A stretch of DNA of 64,000 nucleotides from CAYQTL01 sp964420405 (lineage in GTDB: Bacteria > Acidobacteriota > Thermoanaerobaculia > Thermoanaerobaculales > Sulfomarinibacteraceae): NCBI GenBank assembly GCA_964420405.1, contig CAYQTL010000009.1, positions 60,533 through 124,532 of the forward strand, given 5' to 3'. The notes beneath the pieces are model-generated. The model was given only the letters and a program-made list of their open reading frames with translations. It was not told the DNA's origin and searched no databases. Position 1 is the stretch's first letter. Every line of letters begins with the position of its first letter. A program made the position numbers and the translations under genes. Below are positions 26,820-34,255 of this stretch, piece by piece.

Positions 26820-28250
26820 ATGACGACCGAGAACGCACCTGATCAGCTGTTCACCGACACCACCTTCGACCAGATCGCACTCCCGGAGCCGCTCCAGCGC
26901 GCCGTCGCCGAGCTCGGCTTCGAGCGCCTGACCCGGGTCCAGGCCCAGGTCCTGCCCCTGTCGCTCGACGGCCGGGACGTGGTCGCACAGGCTCAGACCG
27001 GCTCCGGCAAGACCGCCGCCTATCTGCTGACGATCTTCGCCAAGCTCCTGGCCACGCCGCGCGAGAGCCCCACCGACACGCCCCGGGCGCTGATCGTCGC
27101 GCCGACCCGGGAGCTCGCCGTCCAGATCGCCTCCGACGCCGAGTTGCTCGGCCGCCACACCGGGATGCGCTCCCACGTCGTGTTCGGTGGCCTCGACTAC
27201 CGACGCCAGCGCGACATCCTGGGAGCGGGAACCGACCTGCTGATCGGGACGCCGGGCCGCCTGATCGACTACCACAAGCAGCGGGTCTACAGCCTCGGGC
27301 AGACCGAGATGGTCGTCATCGACGAGTGCGACCGGCTGTTCGACATGGGGTTTGCCGACGACCTGAGGTGGCTGCTGCGGCGCCTTCCGCGCCCCAGGGA
27401 GCGGCAGTCGATGATGTTCACGGCGACGCTGTCGCAGCGGGTGATGATCCTCGGCTGGCGGGAGATGGACGACCCGATCGAGATCGTGGTCAACCGCGAG
27501 AGCCTGACGCCGGACACCATCGAGCAGGAGCTGTTCCACGTCGCGCGCAACGAGAAGCTGTCGCTGCTGCTGGGTGTGCTGGGCCGCGAGGGCGCGCAGC
27601 GCACCATGATCTTCGTCAACACCCGCATCGGAGCCCAGCGGCTGGTGGAGGACCTGCGCCGGCACGGCTACACCGCCCGGGGGCTGACGGGCAACGTGGT
27701 CCAGTCCAAGCGCCTGAAGGTGCTCGACGACTTCCGGGACGGCCACCTGCCGATCCTGGTCGCGACCGACGTGGCGAGCCGCGGTCTGCACATCGAGGGC
27801 GTCAGCCACGTCGTCAACTACGACCTGCCGCAGGACGCGGAGGATTACGTGCACCGGGTCGGGCGGACCGCCCGCGTCGGCGCCGAGGGCAAGGCGATCA
27901 GCTTCGCCGACGAGGACTACGTGTACTCGCTCGACGCGATCCAGAAGTACGTCGGCTTCGAGATCCCGGTGTCGTTCGCCGACGACAGCCTGTACGCCGA
28001 GGTCACGCCGCGGCCGCCGCGGTCGCGGTCAGGCGGTGATCGGGGCCGCAGTCGTCCGTCGGGCGACCGGCGGCGGGGCCGCTCCTCGGACGCCGGTGGA
28101 GGCGCCGAGCGGCGAACCCAGGGCGATCCTCCCGACGCCCCGTCCGGCGACGGTGCGCCGACGCGCAAGCGCCGCCGCCGCAGGAAGAAGTCCACCGGCG
28201 GCGGCTCCGACGCCGCGTCCGGCTCCGGCGACGGCGGGCAGCGCGAGTAG
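26820..28250 (+). CDS. DEAD-box-family RNA helicase with DECD motif (RhlB-like)
   Basis: An ATP-dependent RNA helicase of 476 residues. Seen in order: Q motif (about 20-45), Walker A AQTGSGKT near 57-64, PTRELAVQ, GTPGRL, motif II D168-E-C-D instead of DEAD, motif III TAT, then the second RecA domain with FVNTRIGAQRLVEDL, VATDVASRGLHI and HRVGRTARVG. The last 95 residues are a basic, disordered tail (RRRRRKKSTGG near the end) of the kind that binds RNA. The fold matches RhlB/RhlE; it could serve RNA decay or ribosome assembly. The start is defined by the TACACT -10 element. Confidence 0.94.
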   Translation: MTTENAPDQLFTDTTFDQIALPEPLQRAVAELGFERLTRVQAQVLPLSLDGRDVVAQAQTGSGKTAAYLLTIFAKLLATPRESPTDTPRALIVAPTRELAVQIASDAELLGRHTGMRSHVVFGGLDYRRQRDILGAGTDLLIGTPGRLIDYHKQRVYSLGQTEMVVIDECDRLFDMGFADDLRWLLRRLPRPRERQSMMFTATLSQRVMILGWREMDDPIEIVVNRESLTPDTIEQELFHVARNEKLSLLLGVLGREGAQRTMIFVNTRIGAQRLVEDLRRHGYTARGLTGNVVQSKRLKVLDDFRDGHLPILVATDVASRGLHIEGVSHVVNYDLPQDAEDYVHRVGRTARVGAEGKAISFADEDYVYSLDAIQKYVGFEIPVSFADDSLYAEVTPRPPRSRSGGDRGRSRPSGDRRRGRSSDAGGGAERRTQGDPPDAPSGDGAPTRKRRRRRKKSTGGGSDAASGSGDGGQRE

Positions 28251-28254
28251 CGGC

Positions 28255-29325
28255 TCAGGGCCGCCGGAGACGCAGCTCCTCGGCCGGAGTGCGGTCGGAC
28301 CACAGCGGCAGCTTCGGACCCGGAACCGACGGGTCACACCAGCACAGGTCCCGCGGTGCGCCGCCGACGTCCAGCGCGGCGCCCGGCTCCAGGTCGCGAC
28401 CGTGAAGCACCACCACCGTGCCGTCCTCGAGGGCGACGGCGACCGCCGCGCCGCCGGGCGACGCCGCGAGCCGGACCGGGGCGCCGTCGGACCGCCACGA
28501 CGCCGCCTGGAGCAGCGTGACGCCGTCCCGACCCTGCTTGACCTTCCAGCGGTCCACCCCGCCGCCGCCGCCGGGGTCCCGCCACGCGACAGCGATCTCG
28601 TCGTCGCCGCCGCCGACCGCGACCAGGTCGACGGGACGGCCTCCGAGCTGGACCTCGGCCACCGTGTCGAGGGTCGCCGCACGGACCAGCAGCAGCCGGG
28701 CGCCGGCCGCATCCGCCAGCGCCAGCGCGCCGGCCGAGCCCATCGCGAACGCGACCGGGTCGCCCCCGACGGGCCCGCGCAGCAGCAGCCGCCCCTCGGC
28801 CAGGTCGGCGATCACGATCTCGGCGTCCCCCACCCCGTCGGGATGGCGGTCGAGCACGATGGCGTAGGTGTCGCCTCCGGCCAGCGCCGCCTGCCACGGA
28901 TGCTCGACCGAGGCCGACACGGTCTTCAGCACCGAGCGGTCGGGGTAGCTCACCAGCAGCAGGTCCCCCGCCACCGCCAGGTAGCGGTCCGGGGACTCGC
29001 CGAACCATGGCATCGTCACGCCGTCGAGCCTCTCCGACACGGCGACCGCGGCCACGTCCAGCACGGTGGTCCGCCCCCCGACCAGGTCGGGGGCGAACAG
29101 CCGCGCCCCCGGGGCGGGGAACAGCCACGCGACCGGCCCGGTGCCGAACGACCGGGACCACCGTCCGAGCGGGTCGGCGAGCACGACCCGCTCGCCGACG
29201 GCGGCGGCCAGGACCCCCTGCTCCGGGTCGACGGGGGTCGCGGACGGGTCCTCGGCGGCGGCCGATCCCGCCGCGACGACGAGCACCGCCGCCACGACCG
29301 ACGACAATCGACGCCCGGATCCCAC
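28255..29325 (-). CDS. Exported protein with WD40-like beta-propeller texture
   Basis: A 356-residue protein whose N-terminus is a signal peptide (RRLSSVVAAVLVVAAGSAAA). The mature part consists of repeated strands such as DRYLAVAGDLLLVSYPDRSV, AEIVIADLAEGRLLLRG, LVAVGGGDDEIAVAWR and AAVAVALEDGTVVVLHG, the pattern of a beta-propeller with six or seven blades. No catalytic motif is visible and I do not recognise a specific family. The GTG start is chosen because TACAGT ends six bases before it with no ribosome site; an upstream in-frame GTG at 29367 lacks any signal. It converges on the helicase gene with four bases between stops. Confidence 0.75.
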   Translation of the reverse strand: MGSGRRLSSVVAAVLVVAAGSAAAEDPSATPVDPEQGVLAAAVGERVVLADPLGRWSRSFGTGPVAWLFPAPGARLFAPDLVGGRTTVLDVAAVAVSERLDGVTMPWFGESPDRYLAVAGDLLLVSYPDRSVLKTVSASVEHPWQAALAGGDTYAIVLDRHPDGVGDAEIVIADLAEGRLLLRGPVGGDPVAFAMGSAGALALADAAGARLLLVRAATLDTVAEVQLGGRPVDLVAVGGGDDEIAVAWRDPGGGGGVDRWKVKQGRDGVTLLQAASWRSDGAPVRLAASPGGAAVAVALEDGTVVVLHGRDLEPGAALDVGGAPRDLCWCDPSVPGPKLPLWSDRTPAEELRLRRP

Positions 29326-29331
29326 GAGCGC

Positions 29332-29337
29332 ACTGTA
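29332..29337 (-). promoter_or_regulatory. -10 hexamer TACAGT, leaderless GTG start
   Basis: TACAGT, six bases, then GTG on the minus strand. This spacing repeats that of the rhomboid, queG and LuxR-type genes. Confidence 0.45.
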
Positions 29338-29504
29338 ACCCGGAACCGACCGCGGTCGCGAAACCACGACCGCCCGTCCGTCCAGGCCAGGTGCGACGGT
29401 GTGAACGTGCGGAGGCCGCCCGCGATCCGGACCTGACGGCCGCCGACCTCGCCGCGACGGACGGGGCCCGTCGGCGTCTGGAGGGCCATCCGTCGCCGCT
29501 CCCG

Positions 29505-29510
29505 TACACT
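29505..29510 (+). promoter_or_regulatory. -10 hexamer TACACT, leaderless queG
   Basis: TACACT, six bases, then ATG at 29517. No ribosome site. Confidence 0.5.
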
Positions 29511-29516
29511 CTCGGG

Positions 29517-30500
29517 ATGGAGCTCGCCGCCGCCCTGAAGGACCGGGCTGTCGGCCTGGGGTTCGACCTGGTGGGCATCGCCCGCGCCGGTCCGGCGGAG
29601 GGAGCCGACGCCCTCCACCGCTGGCTCGGGGACGGGCGGCACGCGGGGATGGAGTGGATGGCCGCCACCGCCGAGGCGCGCGGCGACCCGCGGCGGCTGC
29701 TGCCCGGCTGCCGCTCGGTGGTGGCGGTGGCCATCAGCTACCGCACCTCGCCGGCCGGCTCGTCGAGCTTCGAGCGGGCGCCCGACGACCGGGTCTGGAT
29801 CTCCCGGTACGCCTGGGGCCGGGACTACCACCGGCTGCTGAAGAAGCGGCTCGTCCGACTGGGGCGCTGGCTCGCCGCCGCACGGCCGGGGACCGGCTGG
29901 CGTGCCTGCGTCGACACCGCCCCGGTGCTCGAGCGGGAGTGGGCCGCACGGGCGGGCCTCGGCTGGATCGGCAAGAGCACGATGCTGCTCAACCGTCGCC
30001 TCGGCTCGGAGCTGTTCCTCGGTCTCCTGCTGACCGACCTCGAGCTGCCGCCGGACCCGCCCACGACGGCCCACTGCGGGCGCTGCACCGCCTGCCTCGA
30101 CGCCTGCCCGACCCAGGCGTTCCCCTCCCCGGGCGTGCTCGACGCGCGCCGCTGCCTCGCCTACTTGACGGTGGAGCACCGCGGGGAGCTGCCGGAGGAG
30201 CTCGCCGGGGCGCTCGGGAGGACGGTCGCGGGCTGCGACGTCTGCAACGAGGTGTGCCCGTGGACCAGGCGCGCACCGGCCGACCTCCACGCCGAGCTCC
30301 AGCCGGCTCCCCACCGGTTCCGGCCCCGCCTCGGCGAGCTCGAACGCCTCGACGAGGAGGGCTGGCGGACCTGGCGGCAGGGCAGCGCCCTCAACCGGAT
30401 CCCCTTCCGCCAGCTCCGGCGGACGCTGCGTGCCGTGCGGTCGAATCTGCGGTCGCAGGCCGCGACCGGAGCGGTCTCCGATCCCGATCCCGACGGATGA
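29517..30500 (+). CDS. queG: Epoxyqueuosine reductase
   Basis: Cobalamin-dependent iron-sulfur enzyme that reduces epoxyqueuosine to queuosine in tRNA, the last step of queuosine synthesis. The 327-residue protein has D133 in CVDTAPVLEREWA (catalytic), and two 4Fe-4S clusters: C187-x2-C190-x2-C193-x3-C197 (CGRCTACLDACP) and C240-x2-C243-x3-C247 (CDVCNEVCP), with C213 as a likely further ligand. The start is set by a -10 hexamer six bases upstream. The final residues SDPDPDG are encoded by GATCCC-type hexamers of the intergenic repeat family, suggesting that a repeat has become the 3' end of the gene. Confidence 0.96.
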   Translation: MELAAALKDRAVGLGFDLVGIARAGPAEGADALHRWLGDGRHAGMEWMAATAEARGDPRRLLPGCRSVVAVAISYRTSPAGSSSFERAPDDRVWISRYAWGRDYHRLLKKRLVRLGRWLAAARPGTGWRACVDTAPVLEREWAARAGLGWIGKSTMLLNRRLGSELFLGLLLTDLELPPDPPTTAHCGRCTACLDACPTQAFPSPGVLDARRCLAYLTVEHRGELPEELAGALGRTVAGCDVCNEVCPWTRRAPADLHAELQPAPHRFRPRLGELERLDEEGWRTWRQGSALNRIPFRQLRRTLRAVRSNLRSQAATGAVSDPDPDG

Positions 30501-30585
30501 TCGAGGGCCGGCGGGCGCCCCGACCCGGCAGCGGTTGGAGCGTCGGCTTCCGGAGCCCGGCAGCTCACCGCCGCCGCCGGACTCC

Positions 30586-31371
30586 TCACCCCTCGATCAC
30601 GTCCCCCCCGCTCACCTCGCGGTCGCCGGCGCCGGTACGGATGCGCAGGTGGCCGGCGGCGGTGATCTCGAGCAGCTCGCCGGCAACGAGCTCGCCGGAG
30701 GAGAGCCTCACGCGGACCGCGGAGCCCGGCTCGTGGATCAGAAGCTCGCGCCAGCGTGCGAGGGCGGGCGCCGGGTCCTCGAGCCGCTCGGCCACCGCTT
30801 TCGCGAACCCGCCCGCCAGGGCGACGAGACGATCGTCGAGGTCGCCCGGGCCGAGGTGCTCGGCGACCGAGGTCGGGGGCAGACCCGGAACGGGGCCTTC
30901 CAGCTGCGGAACCTCGCGGACGTTGACGCCGAGCCCGACCGCGCACCAGCGGACCTCGCCGTGACGGGCGTGGACGAGCAGGCCGCCGAGCTTGCGGCCG
31001 TCCACCAGGAGGTCGTTGGGCCACTTCACCCGCACCCCGTCGAGGCCGATATCCGCCACGGCGGCGGCGGCGGCGGCCGCGGCCAGCATGGGCATCCGGG
31101 CGAGCGCCTCGAGCTCGACGCCACCGAGCAGCAGCGTCAGGTAGAGGCCGCCCTCGGGAGAGGCCCACCGCCGGTCGCCCCTCCCGCTCCCGGCCCGCTG
31201 CCTGCGGGCGAGGATGACGGTCGGAGGGATCGCGACCGACTCCTCGTCGAGCTGGTCGACGAGCCGTCGCGCCATCAGCTGGGTCGAGTCCAGCTCCGAG
31301 AAGACGATCACGTTCTCGATCGCGCCCCGCGCCTCCTCGGCCACCCGCCCCGCCAGCCGCTGGTCGACCAT
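30586..31371 (-). CDS. birA: Biotin--[acetyl-CoA carboxylase] ligase, without DNA-binding domain
   Basis: Attaches biotin to the carboxyl carrier protein via biotinyl-AMP. The 261-residue protein has SELDSTQLMARRL near residue 25, the biotin-AMP loop GSGRGDRRWASPEGGLYLT, KWPNDLLVDGRKLGGLLVH with the catalytic lysine, and a C-terminal SH3-like domain with SGELVAGELLEI. It has no N-terminal winged helix, so it is the ligase-only type and not a biotin-operon repressor. The loop reads GRGD where most enzymes have GRGR. It is the last of a recO-crotonase-receiver-birA series. Confidence 0.93.
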   Translation of the reverse strand: MVDQRLAGRVAEEARGAIENVIVFSELDSTQLMARRLVDQLDEESVAIPPTVILARRQRAGSGRGDRRWASPEGGLYLTLLLGGVELEALARMPMLAAAAAAAAVADIGLDGVRVKWPNDLLVDGRKLGGLLVHARHGEVRWCAVGLGVNVREVPQLEGPVPGLPPTSVAEHLGPGDLDDRLVALAGGFAKAVAERLEDPAPALARWRELLIHEPGSAVRVRLSSGELVAGELLEITAAGHLRIRTGAGDREVSGGDVIEG

Positions 31372-31431
31372 GAGGGCGTCAACCCCGCGCCGCGTATCGG
31401 TGATTCCTCGCAGGCCGGACCGCCGGGCGCG

Positions 31432-32805
31432 TCATCCGCCGGCCGCGTCCCCGCTGTCGGCCTGGGCCTCGAGCTGGCGGATTCTCTCGCGGACCACGAT
31501 CTCGGCCATGTCCGGCACGACCTCCCACGCGATCTGCTCGATCCGCTCCGCGGCCAGCTCCACCACCCGGCGTGCGATCCGGTCGACGTCCTCGTCGCTC
31601 AGCGCGACCGCGGATGTGTCGATGACCGGGGCGGTGTCGGCCTCGTCGATGCCGGCCGGCGCGTGCTCCGGCTCCTCGGACGGCGGCACGGCCGCCTCCT
31701 CCACGGGCTCGGCCGCGGGCGCCGGAGCCGGCGGAGCCGGGAACACCGGCGAGGCGAGGCGGGCGGCCGGCGGCCCGGCGTCGGCCCCGGGGTGCGCGGG
31801 CGGCGGAGCTCCGACCGGGGCCGCGTCCTGCGCGTCCTCGGCGGGTGGGGCGCCGAGGTCGGCGGGACCCGAGCCGAAGGCCTCCGGCGGAGATCCCGGC
31901 ACCTCGCCGAAGGACTCGTCGTCGAACGCGCCGTCGTTCCACCCCTCGGCGGCCTCCTCGTCCTCGAACGGGGCACCGCCGGCCTGTCCGAAGGCGTCTG
32001 CGTAGGGTTCCTCGGGCGCCTGGAGGGGAGCGGTCGTCGCCTCGACCGGCTCGGCGAACGGCTCGTCCGCGGCGTCCCCGACGGGCACGACGTCGGCCGC
32101 GTCCCCGCCGTCGGCGAACGGCTCGTCCCCGTCGCCGGAGTCGAGCTCGGTCATCTCGGGCGAGAGCGCGACGTCCGGCTCGCCGATCTCGAACTCCAGG
32201 CCGTCGTCCGGCGGCTCGGGGTGGGCATGCGGCTTTGACTCGGCGGCGGCCTCCATCTCGGCGAAGCCGCTCGCGGTGAACTCGAGCTCCTCGTCCTCGC
32301 CCGGACCCGGCCCGGCGGGCGTCGCGGCGTCGGACGGCGACAGGCGCGTCTCGTACCCCGCGTCGCCGACGTGCGGGGGTGGCGCCAGCTGGCCGCGCTG
32401 CATCGGCGGCGCGGCGGGGCCGGCCGCGGCGGCGGAACCGCCCGTGAGCAGCCGCTCGACCGTCTCGACGAGCTTGCGGGCCTCGAACGGCTTGGTGATG
32501 ATCTCCGAGCAGCCGGCCGCGAGCGCCCGGTCGCGGTCGAACGGCTCGAAGGTGCCGGTGAGCAGCACCACCGGGATGTGGAGGAACTTGGGATCCGACT
32601 TGATCCGCTGGCAGACCTCGTAGCCGTCCGTGCCGGGCATCAACACGTCGCAGATCACGAGATCGGGCCGGGTGTCCGGGAGTCTCTGGAGCAGGTCCTC
32701 GCCGCTGGAGACGGCGACGACCTCGTGGTCGGTGTCGGAGAAGGTCAGCTCGACCACCTTCTGGATGGTCAGGCTGTCGTCGGCGAGGAGGATTGTGCTG
32801 CTCAT
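31432..32805 (-). CDS. Receiver-domain protein with long acidic linker and C-terminal helical domain
   Basis: A 457-residue protein in three parts. Residues 1-122 form a CheY-like receiver: acidic D9-D10, phospho-acceptor D53 in ICDVLMPGTDG, T/K motifs in VVLLTG and IITKPFEARKL. Residues 123-385 are low-complexity, rich in Asp, Glu, Pro, Ala and Gly. The last 70 residues form a predicted helical domain (SDEDVDRIARRVVELA then EQIAWEVVPDMAEIVV) that I have seen in similar proteins of deltaproteobacteria and Acidobacteriota; its function is not known. No HTH or enzyme domain follows, so output is probably by protein contact. GGGAG precedes the ATG. No kinase gene is adjacent. Confidence 0.85.
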   Translation of the reverse strand: MSSTILLADDSLTIQKVVELTFSDTDHEVVAVSSGEDLLQRLPDTRPDLVICDVLMPGTDGYEVCQRIKSDPKFLHIPVVLLTGTFEPFDRDRALAAGCSEIITKPFEARKLVETVERLLTGGSAAAAGPAAPPMQRGQLAPPPHVGDAGYETRLSPSDAATPAGPGPGEDEELEFTASGFAEMEAAAESKPHAHPEPPDDGLEFEIGEPDVALSPEMTELDSGDGDEPFADGGDAADVVPVGDAADEPFAEPVEATTAPLQAPEEPYADAFGQAGGAPFEDEEAAEGWNDGAFDDESFGEVPGSPPEAFGSGPADLGAPPAEDAQDAAPVGAPPPAHPGADAGPPAARLASPVFPAPPAPAPAAEPVEEAAVPPSEEPEHAPAGIDEADTAPVIDTSAVALSDEDVDRIARRVVELAAERIEQIAWEVVPDMAEIVVRERIRQLEAQADSGDAAGG

Positions 32806-32848
32806 GGGCTCTCCCGAAGTCGATCGAGCACGCAGCACGCCTCGGCCA

Positions 32849-33550
32849 TCAGCGGCGGCCGCGCCCGTGGCCCGACGCGTCGGCTGCAAGCACCTCTGTT
32901 AGTACCACGGAGGCGCGGAGGCTGTCAATCGACCCCGACGCGCGCAACTCTCTCCAGAGCTTGAGTCTTCGCCCGTCGACCGCGGCCAGACGCCGGGCGG
33001 TCTCGGTCGCGACCGAAGCCAGCTCGTCATGGTTGGAGGCCTCGATCATGAGAGTTCCGATGTCTTTTGAGGCCAGCTCCCGCGACGCGACCATCGCGAG
33101 CGCGCAGCTGGCGCCGGAGGCGACCACGGGCAGTCGCGCGGTCCCGCCCCAGCCGGTGACCAGGCCGCGGCGGACCCCGGGGTGGGCGAACCGGGCCGCC
33201 GGTCCGGCGACGACGGCGTCGCAGGACAGGACGAGGTCGAAACCGCCACCGGTGCAGGGGCCGTGCACCGCCGCCACGACCGGACGCGGGTGCGACCGGA
33301 TCCGCGCGAGGACCGACCGCCCGAGCGCGGCGTACGGCGTCGCGGCATCTGCCGTGAGCTCGGCGATCTCGGCGAGGTCGGCGCCGGCCAGGAAGATACG
33401 GGGATGATCGCCGAGCAGGACCAGCGGACGGGCGTCGGCGGCGAGGCGGTCGAGCGCGGCCGCCAGGGCGACCAGGCGCTGCCGCGACAGGATCGGCGCC
33501 GTGAACGCGACCGCCACCACACCGCTCAGGTCCTCCACCCGGACCGGCAT
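32849..33550 (-). CDS. Enoyl-CoA hydratase/isomerase-family protein, catalytic Glu altered
   Basis: A 233-residue crotonase-fold protein with the CoA-binding/oxyanion segments HPRIFLAGADLAEIAEL and VHGPCTGGGFDLVLSCD. Canonical hydratases have Glu in GGG-x-E and in a following PE motif; here the first is Asp (GGGFD) and the second is Gly (FAHPGV). It may therefore catalyse a different crotonase-family reaction or be degenerate. Its ATG shares one base with the recO stop (TGATG), so translation is coupled, and AGGAGG lies inside the recO end. The receiver gene follows after 43 bases. Confidence 0.85.
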   Translation of the reverse strand: MPVRVEDLSGVVAVAFTAPILSRQRLVALAAALDRLAADARPLVLLGDHPRIFLAGADLAEIAELTADAATPYAALGRSVLARIRSHPRPVVAAVHGPCTGGGFDLVLSCDAVVAGPAARFAHPGVRRGLVTGWGGTARLPVVASGASCALAMVASRELASKDIGTLMIEASNHDELASVATETARRLAAVDGRRLKLWRELRASGSIDSLRASVVLTEVLAADASGHGRGRR

Positions 33551-34203
33551 CACCCGTCCTCCTCCGAGTGACGACGCAGGAACGACAGCGCCACGAGGGG
33601 CCGATCGGCCTCCTCCCGGACCCGGCGGTCGAGCCACGCCGCCGTGGACGGTGGCAGCGGCACCCGCATCTCCGACAGCGGCAGCGCCCGGCACGCGGAC
33701 AGGAAGCGCAGGTCTTCGACGTCCGATGGGCCGTCGGGGTCGGCCGCCGGATCGGCCGGCTGGAGACCGGCGAGCACGAGGGACCACAGCTGGCAGTAGG
33801 CGACCACGAGCCGCGGCGAGCTGCCGGCGAGCAGCGCCCGCAGCGCCGATCGGCCGAGCCGGAACGGCCGTTCGGCCGGCTCGGCCGGCACCGCGAACGT
33901 GCGCAGCAGCTCGGCGACGGCCGCCGCCGCAGCCGTCCGCCCGAGGTCGGGCGCGATCCCGATCGACGGCTCGACCGACTCGAGCTCGAAGAACGTCGCC
34001 ATCTCCGCGGTCGTCGTCCAGCGACCGCCGATCCGGACGACGGAAAGCAGCTGGGCGGCCCCTGCCGCCGGGCTCTTGCCGCCGCGCGCCCGACGCAGCA
34101 CGCCCCGAACCAGCCCGTGCCGCCGACCGACAACCTCCAGCACGAGATGGCGTTCGGCGAACGGCCGGTGGTCGACCACCAGAGCCTCGTCCTCGATCCG
34201 CAT
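33550..34203 (-). CDS. recO: DNA repair protein RecO
   Basis: RecO works with RecF and RecR to load RecA on single-stranded DNA covered by SSB. The 217-residue protein has the N-terminal OB fold (about 1-80: ALVVDHRPFAERHLVLEVV, GLVRGVLRRARGG) and a helical C-terminal domain. The cysteine zinc finger found in many RecO proteins is absent. The start is set by TACCGT seven bases before ATG with no ribosome site. It is divergent from the antiporter gene, whose start is also near-leaderless. Confidence 0.9.
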   Translation of the reverse strand: MRIEDEALVVDHRPFAERHLVLEVVGRRHGLVRGVLRRARGGKSPAAGAAQLLSVVRIGGRWTTTAEMATFFELESVEPSIGIAPDLGRTAAAAAVAELLRTFAVPAEPAERPFRLGRSALRALLAGSSPRLVVAYCQLWSLVLAGLQPADPAADPDGPSDVEDLRFLSACRALPLSEMRVPLPPSTAAWLDRRVREEADRPLVALSFLRRHSEEDG

Positions 34204-34210
34204 GGCGCCG

Positions 34211-34216
34211 ACGGTA
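34211..34216 (-). promoter_or_regulatory. -10 hexamer TACCGT, near-leaderless recO
   Basis: TACCGT on the minus strand, seven bases, then ATG. It faces away from the antiporter -10 at 34243-34248. Confidence 0.4.
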
Positions 34217-34242
34217 GCACCGTCCCGCGGCCGCCGAGGTGC

Positions 34243-34248
34243 TACTCT
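34243..34248 (+). promoter_or_regulatory. -10 hexamer TACTCT, near-leaderless antiporter gene
   Basis: TACTCT, seven bases, then ATG at 34256. No ribosome site. Confidence 0.45.
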
Positions 34249-34255
34249 CCCCGCC

